From assembly GCF_003173595.1 (NCBI RefSeq), contig NZ_QGNZ01000002.1, forward strand, positions 682,001 to 746,000: 64,000 nt of DNA, written 5' to 3'. The position numbers and the translations under genes are program-made. The stretch comes from Pedobacter yonginensis. Lineage in GTDB: Bacteria > Bacteroidota > Bacteroidia > Sphingobacteriales > Sphingobacteriaceae. Numbering within the stretch: position 1 is the stretch's first letter; every line of letters begins with the position of its first letter. The notes beneath the pieces were generated by a model. It was not told where the DNA came from. It ran no database searches and worked only from the letters and a program-made list of their open reading frames with translations. Shown in pieces: positions 7,892 to 17,263 of this stretch.

Positions 7892-9142
7892 CTAAATTCT
7901 TTTTTCGAGCTTTACCACCACGTAGAACACCCGATCATCTCTAAAAACTTCTAATATTACATTTCGCGTGTTGGAAGATTTAAATAGCTCTGTTAAATCA
8001 TTTAATGTGTAGCCATCAACGGGTTTAAAGTTTACACCAATAATCTCATCTCGCACACAAAGTCCGGCCTTTTCTGCCGGAGAGTTTTCGTCTATCTCAC
8101 CTATTAAAAAGCGCTTAAATTGTTGCTGATCGAGATAAACCACCATTCCAACCATGTCGTGCTCGAAAGGCAATCGGGCGTATTTATTTGGTTTTAAATA
8201 GATAAATTTTTGCTGATAGTTAAATTGAATATCAAATTTCCGAAGCAAATCTGCACCCAAATTTCCGTTGCGTTTAGATAAATCCACTTTATCGGCAATG
8301 GTTTTATAATCTGGAAATCCAGCCACCACATCCGTAAAAACTTGGTCGCCGATAGAAACTTGATGAACCCTTGCAATAAAGCCATCAATTTGCCCACTTA
8401 TGCTCATCCCCAAATTGGCCTTAATCCTCTTTTCTGGAATAGGAACTTCCCCTCCATTAATCATTTCCATAGAAACTGCGTGGCTTGCACCCGTATCCAT
8501 TAAAAACTTGCCTCTAAACAGGCCGCTATCCTGAATTTGAACATCTGCTGTAATAAATGGCTTAAGATTCTCAATTTCAATTGGAACTTTTTTACCTCGA
8601 TATTTTATTTTAGAATAGGGATAGGAAAAGATAATTCTATTCTCGCTATAGCGTACATCTACCATAAAACTGTTAAAGAAATTAAACCCAATTAAGCCGT
8701 AAACCTTTATGCCTAAATGACCTGATAAATTAAAGAGATCTTCCTTTAAAATAGCGGTTGGAATGTGCTCAATTTTAGCCCGCCCAATGCTTGCATTTAT
8801 ATTTTGAGATACGAAGGCTTCAACAGTTTCTACACCTAAACCAGTTACCTTAATTTTGCGAAGCATGCTAAAATCCAGATCGTCAATAATAGATGGATCG
8901 GTTACAATCATAGGCCCTACCCCAGTATCCAAAATAAAATCGTAGGGACCCTTTCCGTTAATAAAAATAGGGATCACAATTAGGTTTTTGATGCTTTTAA
9001 ATGGCATGGATTGCTTAACCTGATTGCCCGAAAAAAAGAATTCCTGACCCTTTATATGCCCGAAAAACAACAATAAAATTCCTAGGCAAAATGACATTTT
9101 GCGATGGCACAAAAGTGTTACAGGCCTATACTTGGTTAACAT
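7892..9142 (-). CDS. Retropepsin-like aspartyl protease with C-terminal PDZ domain
   Basis: This 416-residue protein has a hydrophobic N-terminal segment (about residues 16-30; M16 is an alternative start) indicating export. It contains two aspartyl-protease-like halves with catalytic triplets D72-T-G (FILDTGVGP) and D216-T-G (FLMDTGASH), so a single chain can form the full active site. A PDZ domain occupies about 335-416 (GEIDENSPAEKAGLCVRDEI, then KLEKRI at the end). The layout is common in Bacteroidetes. It is transcribed divergently from the PBP4-like gene, with only 50 bp between the starts. Confidence 0.88.
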   Translation of the reverse strand: MLTKYRPVTLLCHRKMSFCLGILLLFFGHIKGQEFFFSGNQVKQSMPFKSIKNLIVIPIFINGKGPYDFILDTGVGPMIVTDPSIIDDLDFSMLRKIKVTGLGVETVEAFVSQNINASIGRAKIEHIPTAILKEDLFNLSGHLGIKVYGLIGFNFFNSFMVDVRYSENRIIFSYPYSKIKYRGKKVPIEIENLKPFITADVQIQDSGLFRGKFLMDTGASHAVSMEMINGGEVPIPEKRIKANLGMSISGQIDGFIARVHQVSIGDQVFTDVVAGFPDYKTIADKVDLSKRNGNLGADLLRKFDIQFNYQQKFIYLKPNKYARLPFEHDMVGMVVYLDQQQFKRFLIGEIDENSPAEKAGLCVRDEIIGVNFKPVDGYTLNDLTELFKSSNTRNVILEVFRDDRVFYVVVKLEKRI

Positions 9143-9192
9143 TAAATTAAATTTAATAATTTAGTTGATATTATCATCTACAACCACAAAAC

Positions 9193-10521
9193 ATGTTTCG
9201 TTCTATAAATACAAAAATATTCCTTTTGTCTTCGGTAATACTCGCTTTTCTGATTTCAGGTTGCTCAACCGATAAAATGATTTCAAAGAAAGTGGCCAAA
9301 GAATTTAAAAACTCAGCCATAATTAAAGAATACATGGTGGGTTTTGCGCTTTACAATATGGAGCACAAACAAATGATTTATCAGCAAGATGCCGACAAGT
9401 ACTTTACTCCAGCATCAAACACCAAGCTATTTACATTTTACACCAGCTTGAAGATGTTGCCAGAAGACATGCCGGCACTTAAATACGTGGAAAAAAATGA
9501 CTCCCTGATTTTTTGGGGAACTGGCGACCCATCCTTTTTACACAGCACACTAAAAAGTAAAAACACCTACAATTTTTTAGCCTCGAGCAACAAGAAACTG
9601 TTTTTTGCCCCAGGCCGTTACGAAGGTAATTTTTATGGCAATGGTTGGGCATGGGATGATTATAACGATTATTACCAACCAGAAATAAACGAGTTACCCA
9701 TTACGGATAACATGGTTGCCACAAAATATGTCAGTGCAAATAAGATAAGTGTTGAACCTAAACTTTTTGCCCCTCTTTTTAAAACGGATTCTACCAAAAC
9801 TAAAGGTGATTTTTATGTGGTTAGAGACTTTCTAAGCAATAACTTCACCACGCCACTAACCAGCATAAAACCGACCTATAACCAACAAATTCCTTATAAA
9901 ACCTCTCCTCAAACCTCCGTTGAGGTATTATCGGACACCTTGCACAAACCCATTGGTTTAATTAAGATGAAAATCCCTGCCGAGGCCAAAACTTTTTATG
10001 GCGCAAAACGCGATTCGGTTTTAAAGCACATGATGTTACCAAGTGATAATTTCATCGCCGAACACTTACTGCTGGTATGCTCAAACCAGTTGGGCGATAC
10101 ATTAAGCACAGAAAAGGCCATTAATTACGCAGTTAAAAATTATCTTTCTTTTTTGCCAGACAAGCCAAAATGGGTGGATGGATCGGGCTTATCTAGAAAG
10201 AATTTATTTACCCCAAGAGATCTGGTCTTTCTGTTGGATAACATTTATAAACAGGTAAATAATCGCGATAAATTATTTGACATGCTACCCGCAGGAGGTA
10301 AAAGTGGCACGCTCAGGAATGCTTACCCCAAAACCGACACACCTTTTGTATATGGCAAAACGGGTTCGTTAAGTGGTGTACACAACCAAAGCGGTTACGT
10401 GTTGACAAAAAAAGGCAAAATTTACATCTATTCGTTCATGAATAATAATTTTGTAAGGCCAACTGCCGATATTCGGAATGAGATGGTAAGAATTGTGACG
10501 TATATTCACGATAATTTTTAA
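9193..10521 (+). CDS. dacB: D-alanyl-D-alanine carboxypeptidase/endopeptidase, PBP4 family (S13)
   Basis: This 442-residue lipoprotein has a signal peptide with lipobox ISGC (residues 21-24). It shows the three penicillin-binding motifs in order: SNTK (after YFTPA), SDN (LPSDNFIAEH) and KTG (VYGKTGSLSGV). Family S13 enzymes trim or cleave peptidoglycan stem peptides in the periplasm. The protein is near the usual family length and has no obvious missing residues. It is followed after 13 bp by the esterase gene and probably heads a three-gene operon with the esterase and PLP enzyme. Confidence 0.9.
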   Translation: MFRSINTKIFLLSSVILAFLISGCSTDKMISKKVAKEFKNSAIIKEYMVGFALYNMEHKQMIYQQDADKYFTPASNTKLFTFYTSLKMLPEDMPALKYVEKNDSLIFWGTGDPSFLHSTLKSKNTYNFLASSNKKLFFAPGRYEGNFYGNGWAWDDYNDYYQPEINELPITDNMVATKYVSANKISVEPKLFAPLFKTDSTKTKGDFYVVRDFLSNNFTTPLTSIKPTYNQQIPYKTSPQTSVEVLSDTLHKPIGLIKMKIPAEAKTFYGAKRDSVLKHMMLPSDNFIAEHLLLVCSNQLGDTLSTEKAINYAVKNYLSFLPDKPKWVDGSGLSRKNLFTPRDLVFLLDNIYKQVNNRDKLFDMLPAGGKSGTLRNAYPKTDTPFVYGKTGSLSGVHNQSGYVLTKKGKIYIYSFMNNNFVRPTADIRNEMVRIVTYIHDNF

Positions 10522-10534
10522 TTGATTTCTACCA

Positions 10535-11326
10535 ATGAAACTTCTTTTAATCGCCTTCGCAATCGCATTTTGCCATTCAGCTACCGCTCAGAAACAGGTT
10601 GTTTTTAATTCCAAAAATTTGCCTCAAGCAGATACCGTTTGGGTGTTCACACCCAAAAAGGTAGATAAAAAAGCAAAATTGCCGGCCATTATCCTACTTC
10701 ACGGATATAGTGGCAATTACAAACAATGGAACAACATTATGGATGCACAAAAATATGCTGATGAATATGGCTACATTTTGATTTGCCCCGATGGCTTGTA
10801 CAAAAGCTGGTATATGAACAGCCCCGCCAAATCAGATTGGCAATATGAAAGCTTCTTTTTCAATGAGTTATTCCCAAAAATGAAGTCAGATTTTCCGATT
10901 GATTCGTCAAAAATTTGTATAACTGGTTTAAGTATGGGCGGACATGGCGCTTTGAGTTTATTTTTAAAACATCCAGAATTATTTTTCAGCGCGGGCAGTA
11001 CTAGTGGTGGCGTTAATCTTCGGGATGCAATTGGAAAATTTGGCGTGCCAGAATTGCTTGGAAACCCAACCAAAGACAGCGATATTTGGTTAAAATATTC
11101 TGTGATTACAGCTATAGAGAAGCTTGCTGGAAATAAAAAACCAATTGTTTTTGATTGTGGTTCTGATGATTTCTTTTACGCATCCAATAATGATTTGAAG
11201 AAAAAATGCGACAGTTTAAAAATCAATGCAACCTACGTTTCCCAACCAGGAAACCATAATGCCGCCTATTGGAAAAAATCAATCAAACAACAATTCGACT
11301 TTTTCCAAAAACTAATGAACAATTAA
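10535..11326 (+). CDS. Secreted esterase, esterase D/PHB depolymerase-like alpha/beta hydrolase
   Basis: This 263-residue protein has a signal peptide ending at HSATAQ. It shows an oxyanion-side motif LLHGYSGNYKQW near residue 55, the nucleophile elbow GLSMGGHGA near 132, an acid DCGSDDFFY and a final histidine in PGNHNAAYW, together a complete Ser-Asp-His triad. It resembles the 'putative esterase' (Pfam Esterase) family, which includes acyl-sugar and feruloyl esterases. The substrate is unknown. Its TAA stop shares one base with the ATG of the following PLP enzyme gene. Confidence 0.85.
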   Translation: MKLLLIAFAIAFCHSATAQKQVVFNSKNLPQADTVWVFTPKKVDKKAKLPAIILLHGYSGNYKQWNNIMDAQKYADEYGYILICPDGLYKSWYMNSPAKSDWQYESFFFNELFPKMKSDFPIDSSKICITGLSMGGHGALSLFLKHPELFFSAGSTSGGVNLRDAIGKFGVPELLGNPTKDSDIWLKYSVITAIEKLAGNKKPIVFDCGSDDFFYASNNDLKKKCDSLKINATYVSQPGNHNAAYWKKSIKQQFDFFQKLMNN

Positions 11327-12375
11327 TGCCTACCGATTTTACTTCACTTGATCAGCCTTTTTCCAATAAAATTAACATTGGTAAGCAAACTTTTTTGTAC
11401 TTCGGCGGAACAGCATATTTAGGTATTCCACAAAACCGAGAGTTCCTACAATTATACATCACAGGCTTGCAAAAATATGGTTTAAATAACGGAACAAGCC
11501 GAAGCAACAACATACAGTTGAGCATTTACAATGATGCTGAAGCCATTGCAGCCGAAAGATTTAAAGCAGAAGCCGCATTGATGACATCGAGCGGCTATTT
11601 AGCTGCACAGTTAACCGCTAAAAATTTAAGCCAAAATGGGGCCGTTCTGTTTGCACCAGCCACACACCCGGCATTGTGGTTGCAAAATCAACCGGCAGAT
11701 AATCGATCATTTACAACATGGGCCCAAGAAACAGTTCAGCACATTAATAACGCCACAGAAAAAAACTGGGTAATTATTAGTAACTCCATGAACAATCTCT
11801 TCCCAGAGGTTTACGATTTCAGTTTCTTGAACCAAGTAAATCCAGAAAAGAATATATTTTTAATTGTGGATGATTCTCATGGCATTGGTGTTAATAATTC
11901 TGGTGGAAGCGTATATGAATCTTTGCCTCGACAAAAAAATATACACCGCATAGTGGTTGCATCAATGGCAAAGGCTTTGGGGGTAGATGCTGGTCTGGTA
12001 CTTGCTTCAAATGAAATTATCAAAGCGCTCAAAAACACCAACGAGTTTAACGGCGCCTCTCCATCAGCCGCCGCTGGGGCTTATGCATTTATCCATGCTG
12101 AGGGTATATACCAGGCAGAATGGGAAAAACTTCAGCAGAACACATCCTATTTCGCGACTAAGCTAGATTCTAGATGGAAATTCACTGCAAATTTCCCAGC
12201 ATTTCTAATTGATGATGCTGAAATCGATCAAAAACTTTTAAAGCATAACCTCCTCATTTCCTCTTTCCCATACCCCACTAAAAAGAGTTTGCCCATTAAT
12301 AGAATTGTGCTGAGCAGTTGGCATGAAAGAGCAGATTTGGATGAGTTAATTTATGCGATAAACCTTGTTGTTTAG
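11326..12375 (+). CDS. BioF-like PLP-dependent aminotransferase class I/II (alpha-oxoamine synthase fold)
   Basis: This 349-residue protein has fold-type I PLP signatures: VDDSHGIGV (D182, H185) for cofactor-ring contacts and the Schiff-base lysine K216 in SMAKALGVDAG. The overall pattern resembles 8-amino-7-oxononanoate synthase and related CoA-dependent synthases. No other biotin gene is nearby, so biotin synthesis is not implied. I chose ATG 11326, which overlaps the esterase stop (TAATG); an upstream in-frame start at 11269 would add 19 residues lying within the esterase gene. Confidence 0.8.
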   Translation: MPTDFTSLDQPFSNKINIGKQTFLYFGGTAYLGIPQNREFLQLYITGLQKYGLNNGTSRSNNIQLSIYNDAEAIAAERFKAEAALMTSSGYLAAQLTAKNLSQNGAVLFAPATHPALWLQNQPADNRSFTTWAQETVQHINNATEKNWVIISNSMNNLFPEVYDFSFLNQVNPEKNIFLIVDDSHGIGVNNSGGSVYESLPRQKNIHRIVVASMAKALGVDAGLVLASNEIIKALKNTNEFNGASPSAAAGAYAFIHAEGIYQAEWEKLQQNTSYFATKLDSRWKFTANFPAFLIDDAEIDQKLLKHNLLISSFPYPTKKSLPINRIVLSSWHERADLDELIYAINLVV

Positions 12376-12539
12376 CGCAAAGCCTGTTATTGGGCCCGAA
12401 ACTATTTTAAGCCAATCAATGGGCTTTCATCTCTAAGGCTATTCATAAACTTCAATCTTTAAATGTGAGCATCAATCGAGTTAACAGAATAATCAATCCT
12501 TAAACCTTAATTTATCAATAATTTTTTCAACCTTTAAAC

Positions 12540-13040
12540 ATGAAAAAGTTTTTCCTATTATTTGCATTTACATTTTTCGTTGCTCAAATTACTTTTGCTC
12601 AATCTACAGATGTTTGGATTGTAAGACATGCGGAGAAAGATAAAAGCAACCCCGACGATAAAAATCCAAATTTATCAGAAGAAGGGAGAATAAGGGCTGG
12701 CGATTTAGCCATTTATTTAAAAAAGGTAAAGTTTGATGCCGCCTTTGCTACAGCCACTAAAAGAACGCATCAAACCCTCGATTCTTTAATTATCAAAAAA
12801 GTAATTGAATATAAAGACATTAAACAGCTGGTAGAAGAGGTTAGAAAAAACTATGTTGGTCAAAGCATCGTCATCGCTGGTCATTCTAATACGGTTTTAG
12901 AAATAATAGATGCCTTTGGTGCCAAGCGACCTAAAGAGGAATTAACAGACGATGATTATGATTACATTTTTCACTTAACAGTGAAAGGCGAAAAGGCCAA
13001 AGTAAAAATGGATCAATATGGTCGCCCGCACCACTTATAG
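12540..13040 (+). CDS. Secreted histidine phosphatase (SixA/phosphoglycerate mutase-like)
   Basis: This 166-residue protein has a signal peptide ending at QITFAQ. The mature part has the RHG-type motif VRHAEKDKSN near residue 29, the ATATKRTHQT segment and a second catalytic histidine in IAGHSNTVLEI. These place it in histidine phosphatase branch 1. Export argues against cytosolic phospho-relay proteins such as SixA's targets and suggests periplasmic phosphate esters. The 3' end overlaps the convergent dipeptidase gene by 6 bp (13035-13040). Confidence 0.85.
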   Translation: MKKFFLLFAFTFFVAQITFAQSTDVWIVRHAEKDKSNPDDKNPNLSEEGRIRAGDLAIYLKKVKFDAAFATATKRTHQTLDSLIIKKVIEYKDIKQLVEEVRKNYVGQSIVIAGHSNTVLEIIDAFGAKRPKEELTDDDYDYIFHLTVKGEKAKVKMDQYGRPHHL

Positions 13041-13718
13041 TTTTTCAAAGGGAATATCCATTAGAGCGTAGTTTTCCCAACCGTTGTAATCGAAGTGCCA
13101 CCATTCATTATCAAGCACAGTGAAATTGTATTTTTGCATGGAAGCAATTAAGAAATCTCTATTTTTTTTCACTTCTATCGAAACTGGCATGTAATGCGCC
13201 GCAGCCGCGTCAGAAAAACTATCGTAAGGGGTTGCCATCACTACATCTTTACCCGTTTTTAAATTGATGATCGTTAAATCTATGGCACAACCCCTATTGT
13301 GTTTTGAGCCTTTGGCTGGGTTTGCCACAAAGTTTTTGTCGCTGGCCTTGTTGTGAAAGGCAATGGTAACGGCATAAGGTCGATAACCATCAAATATTTT
13401 TAGTCCGTAGCCTTTCTTTTTTAGTTCAGCCTGAATTTTCTTTAACGATTCTACAACAGGTTTCCTCGCAAAAGCACGGGCTTGCTTGTACATCACCTGT
13501 TTCATAAAGTTATTTGTGGTGGCATATCGAATATCAAGTTTTATACTTGGAATTGCCTTTTTAATTTCAACCAACTCATTGTTTGGGTTCGTTTTTACCG
13601 AAGATAAATATTGGCTGTAACTACTGATAACGACCAGCTTTTTCGAGGGGTGGGCTTTATCTTGAGCAACAGCACAAAAGGCGAACAAGACAAAAAAAAT
13701 CAAGCAGTTGAGTTTCAT
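13035..13718 (-). CDS. D-alanyl-D-alanine dipeptidase, VanX-like (M15D)
   Basis: This 227-residue protein has a signal peptide ending near FCAVAQ. The M15 zinc motifs are SKHNRGCAIDLTI (ligands H and D) and NEWWHFDY (catalytic E and ligand H). Exported M15D enzymes hydrolyse D-Ala-D-Ala, probably for recycling peptidoglycan fragments; true VanX resistance enzymes sit beside vanH and vanA, which are absent here. It converges on the phosphatase gene, and the two reading frames overlap at their ends. Confidence 0.88.
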   Translation of the reverse strand: MKLNCLIFFVLFAFCAVAQDKAHPSKKLVVISSYSQYLSSVKTNPNNELVEIKKAIPSIKLDIRYATTNNFMKQVMYKQARAFARKPVVESLKKIQAELKKKGYGLKIFDGYRPYAVTIAFHNKASDKNFVANPAKGSKHNRGCAIDLTIINLKTGKDVVMATPYDSFSDAAAAHYMPVSIEVKKNRDFLIASMQKYNFTVLDNEWWHFDYNGWENYALMDIPFEKL

Positions 13719-13779
13719 AGATGCGGTATTAATTGGGCGATTTTCTGAGTAGCGAGAAAAAATTCAATATAAAAATCAC

Positions 13780-15009
13780 TTACTGATTAGAAACCACCAA
13801 CAGCTCTAAATCTTTAAAAGGCAGGTTGAACATATCGGCTAAGTCTTTATTAGTCACATTGCCTTGATAAATATAAAGCGCCTCTCTAATGCCCGGATTG
13901 TTCCAAACCATATTCATTAAGCCACCAAATTCACCAATATCCAGTAAAATAGGGGCAAAAATATTTGTTAGTGCATAAGATGCCGTTCTTGGAACACGCG
14001 AAGCGATATTTGGAACACAATAATGAATCACATCGTACTTTCTAAAAACCGGATTGGTATGGTTAGTTACTTCTGATGTTTCAAAACACCCACCTTGATC
14101 TATGCTCACATCAATCACCACCGAATGAGGTTTCATTCTGGCCACAGTTTCTTCCATAACGATACAAGGGCTTCTGCCGTGGCTGGCTCTAATGGCACCA
14201 ATAACAACATCGCATGTTACAATGGCTTTATTTAAAACAATGGGCTGCATTACCGATGTGAAAACCCTGCTGTTGCCCAAGTTATTTTGCAGTCGGCGTA
14301 ACCTATAAATTGAACTGTCGAAAACCTTCACTTCCGCACCTAAAGCTAAAGCTGTTCTGGCGGCATATTCACCAACGGTACCAGCACCTAAAATTACGAT
14401 TTCTGTGGGCGGCACCCCCGTAAAACCACCAAGCATCAAGCCCTTCCCACCGGTAACATTACTCAAATACTCTGCGGCAATTAATATGGATGTAGAGCCT
14501 ACAATTTCACTCATGGCCCTAACCACACTCAGCACGTTTCCTTCATCCCGCAAATTCTCAAAACACAATGCATTAATTTTTTTTTGCATCAGTGCTTTTA
14601 AGTATTCTTGCTTTAAGGTTCCGGTTTGGAGTGATGAAATTAGCGTTTGCCCCTTGTGCATCATTTCAATTTCTTCGAGCATTGGAGGGGCAATCTTCAC
14701 GAGGATGTCGCAATCAAAAACTTCCTTTTTATCATAGGCAATTTTTGCACCTTGTTCTGCATATTCCGAATCAGAAAAATTTGCCGCAATGCCAGCACCC
14801 GTTTCCAAAATCACTCGGTGACCATTATTAACCAACAAGGCAACAGATAAAGGGGTAAGGGCTATTCTATTTTCTTGGAAAGAAATTTCCTTGGGGATTC
14901 CAATATTTAAATTGTTTTTTTTATTTCTGGTTTCAAGTGTCGCCTCTTGTGTTTGTAATAAACCCTGACGAGCTATATCGGCCATTCCTTCGCGTATTCC
15001 TGTAGCCAT
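13780..15009 (-). CDS. ald: Alanine dehydrogenase
   Basis: This 409-residue cytosolic enzyme interconverts L-alanine and pyruvate plus ammonia with NAD. The N-terminal domain carries the substrate motif PKEISFQENRIALTP. The Rossmann NAD site is IVILGAGTVGEYAARTALALG, around residues 205-225. HGRSPCIV and SIDQGGCFETS are conserved active-site blocks. It is somewhat longer than classic Ald because of an N-terminal extension of about 30 residues (MATGIREGMADIARQG...), typical of Bacteroidetes members. The next gene on the strand (tsaE) lies 72 bp upstream, and the two may be co-transcribed. Confidence 0.92.
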   Translation of the reverse strand: MATGIREGMADIARQGLLQTQEATLETRNKKNNLNIGIPKEISFQENRIALTPLSVALLVNNGHRVILETGAGIAANFSDSEYAEQGAKIAYDKKEVFDCDILVKIAPPMLEEIEMMHKGQTLISSLQTGTLKQEYLKALMQKKINALCFENLRDEGNVLSVVRAMSEIVGSTSILIAAEYLSNVTGGKGLMLGGFTGVPPTEIVILGAGTVGEYAARTALALGAEVKVFDSSIYRLRRLQNNLGNSRVFTSVMQPIVLNKAIVTCDVVIGAIRASHGRSPCIVMEETVARMKPHSVVIDVSIDQGGCFETSEVTNHTNPVFRKYDVIHYCVPNIASRVPRTASYALTNIFAPILLDIGEFGGLMNMVWNNPGIREALYIYQGNVTNKDLADMFNLPFKDLELLVVSNQ

Positions 15010-15081
15010 GATGCTTAAAAATGTATTTGTTTAAGGTTGTTCAAGGTACGGAAATTCTGTTAAAATATTGATACCTAAATG

Positions 15082-15498
15082 TTATGCCTTCGAGAAACTG
15101 AATATCCGCTGGTTATCATCACCAACAGCAATTTCTACTTTTATGTAGTGATCTGGCAAAAGCTCCTTCACCCGTTCTGGCCACTCAATTAAGCAAAATG
15201 CACCTCCATAAAAGTATTCTTCATAACCCAAATCATAGGCTTCTTGAATATCTTTTATCCGGTAAAAATCGAAATGAAAAACTTGTCCGTTTGGGCTTTC
15301 ATACTCATTAACAATAGAATATGTAGGGCTTGATACAACATCCGAAACCCCCAGCGCTTCACAAAGCTTTTTAATGAAGGTGGTTTTTCCAGCGCCCATA
15401 TCGCCTTCAAAAACAAATATTTTTTCAGTAGCTGCAAACTCTATTAACTGTTTTGCAACGTTTGTTAAATCTAAAAGGTTATAAACTTCTATCTTCAT
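15082..15498 (-). CDS. tsaE: tRNA threonylcarbamoyladenosine biosynthesis ATPase TsaE
   Basis: This 138-residue P-loop ATPase has Walker A GDMGAGKTTFIK near residue 33, then VSSPTYSIVNEY and the FDFYRIKD motif, all diagnostic of TsaE. It works with TsaB, TsaC and TsaD in forming t6A at position 37 of ANN-decoding tRNAs. The length is normal. It lies between PorX and alanine dehydrogenase genes on the same strand, an order seen in other Bacteroidetes. Confidence 0.93.
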   Translation of the reverse strand: MKIEVYNLLDLTNVAKQLIEFAATEKIFVFEGDMGAGKTTFIKKLCEALGVSDVVSSPTYSIVNEYESPNGQVFHFDFYRIKDIQEAYDLGYEEYFYGGAFCLIEWPERVKELLPDHYIKVEIAVGDDNQRIFSFSKA

Positions 15499-15599
15499 TT
15501 TAAAAGAATAAAGGCAAAAGTAATAGATAATTTTATCGCTTTTGCCTCTAATATTAAGTGTCCAACTAAAACTTGGTGTAGAGCAACTCTAAAACAAGC

Positions 15600-17153
15600 T
15601 TATCTCGGCGAATACGTAATCACTGGGATAATCATTTCTTCCAAAGATATTCCGCCATGCTGGAAAGTTTCATTATAGTAGTTTACAAATTGATTGTAAT
15701 TGTTCGGATAAACAAAATAACTATCCTCCTTTGCAAAAATATAACTACTGCTGATGTTAATTTTTGGTAACATCGCATCGTGCGGGTTCTTAATTGCAAA
15801 AACATCTTTGGCATTAAAATTAAGATTTCTGCCTTGTTTGTATCGAAGATTGGTATTCGTGCTTCTATCGCCAATAACTTTAACCGGTTTTTTAACTCGA
15901 ATGGTTCCATGATCGGTTGTGATAACCACCTTTACCTTTTTCTGAGCGATTTTTTTAAGCAGCTCCCAAAGTGGCGAATGCTCAAACCACGATAAGGTTA
16001 AAGAACGGTAAGCGGCATCATCATTTGCAAGCTCACGTATCATTTGCATATCCGTACGGGCATGGCTTAACATATCCACAAAGTTAAATACAATGGCGTT
16101 GAAATCATTTTGCAGCAGGTTATTGGTTTGTTCAACCAAATCTTTCCCTTGCTCAAACGTTAAAATTTTATTGTAGCTAAACTTACAGTCCTTTCTTAGG
16201 TTTCGTTTAATGTTATCGGCCAAAAATGCCTCCTCATGCATGTTTTTTCCACCTTCATCATCGTCGTTTTGCCATAACTGCGGAAAACGTCTTTCCATTT
16301 CTAAAGGCATTAAACCAGAGAAAATAGCATTACGCGCATATTGCGTTGCAGTAGGCAAAATACTGGTGTACATATCCTCCTCATCAATCCTAAAGTACTC
16401 AGAAATCAATGGATTAATAATTTTCCATTGGTCATAACGTAAATTATCAATCAGTATAAAAAATACGGGTGTACTATCTCCCACATGTGGGAAAGCCTTT
16501 TTCTTAAGCAGTTCATTAGAGAGTAGTGGAGAATGGTCTTTATCCTTAATCCAGCCCAAATAATGCTCCTCTATAAATTTGGAAAACTGCGTATTGGCTT
16601 CTTGCTTTTGCATGGTTAAAATTTCATGCATCTGTGGATCATCTAGTTTCTCCAACTCAAGTTCCCAAAAAACAATTTTTTTATACACATCAATCCACTC
16701 ATCGTAACTCAAACGGTCGCTCAAGGTCATACCCAAGCGCCTAAAATCTTGTTGATAAGCCATGGAAGTTTTTTCACTAACCAAGCGTTTATTATCAATC
16801 AGTTTTTTGATGGTTAAAAGCACCTGCTTTGGGTTAACAGGCTTGATTAAGTAGTCGTCAATTTTGCTCCCAATGGCATCTTCCATTAAGTTTTCTTCCT
16901 CACTTTTCGTAATTAGAACAACAGGAACTTCTGGATTTAAATTTTTGATGGCAGAAAGGGTTTCAATACCACTCATGCCGGGCATATTTTCATCCAAAAA
17001 AACCAAATCGAAATGAGATTTTCCAAAAGCTTCGAGGGCGTCATTACCATTGGTGAATGTGGTTACATTGTAACCTTTATCGTTTAGTAATAATATATGA
17101 GGTTTTAATAGGTCAATTTCGTCATCGGCCCACAATATTTTAGTTTCTTGCAT
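15600..17153 (-). CDS. porX: PorX-type response regulator with PglZ phosphatase domain
   Basis: This 517-residue protein has a receiver domain at about 1-120 (phospho-acceptor D54 in VFLDENMPGMSG; acidic pair ADDE at 9-12) and a PglZ alkaline-phosphatase-superfamily domain at about 190-510 with ITTDHGTIRVKKP as the metal-binding block. PorX is the cytosolic regulator of the type IX secretion system, paired with the kinase PorY and a sigma factor elsewhere. I chose ATG 17153 (MQETKILWADDE) because the family starts there; the frame is open to 17204 but the added 17 residues are not family-like. It is divergent from the HD hydrolase gene. Confidence 0.92.
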   Translation of the reverse strand: MQETKILWADDEIDLLKPHILLLNDKGYNVTTFTNGNDALEAFGKSHFDLVFLDENMPGMSGIETLSAIKNLNPEVPVVLITKSEEENLMEDAIGSKIDDYLIKPVNPKQVLLTIKKLIDNKRLVSEKTSMAYQQDFRRLGMTLSDRLSYDEWIDVYKKIVFWELELEKLDDPQMHEILTMQKQEANTQFSKFIEEHYLGWIKDKDHSPLLSNELLKKKAFPHVGDSTPVFFILIDNLRYDQWKIINPLISEYFRIDEEDMYTSILPTATQYARNAIFSGLMPLEMERRFPQLWQNDDDEGGKNMHEEAFLADNIKRNLRKDCKFSYNKILTFEQGKDLVEQTNNLLQNDFNAIVFNFVDMLSHARTDMQMIRELANDDAAYRSLTLSWFEHSPLWELLKKIAQKKVKVVITTDHGTIRVKKPVKVIGDRSTNTNLRYKQGRNLNFNAKDVFAIKNPHDAMLPKINISSSYIFAKEDSYFVYPNNYNQFVNYYNETFQHGGISLEEMIIPVITYSPR

Positions 17154-17263
17154 GTTTTTGTAAAATAAATAAGGATTACCATTATATTTTGGAAGGTAAA
17201 ACAAACTATAAATAAAAATAGCAATTTTTGTACCGTATCTGCGTATTTAACTATTTTTAACGA

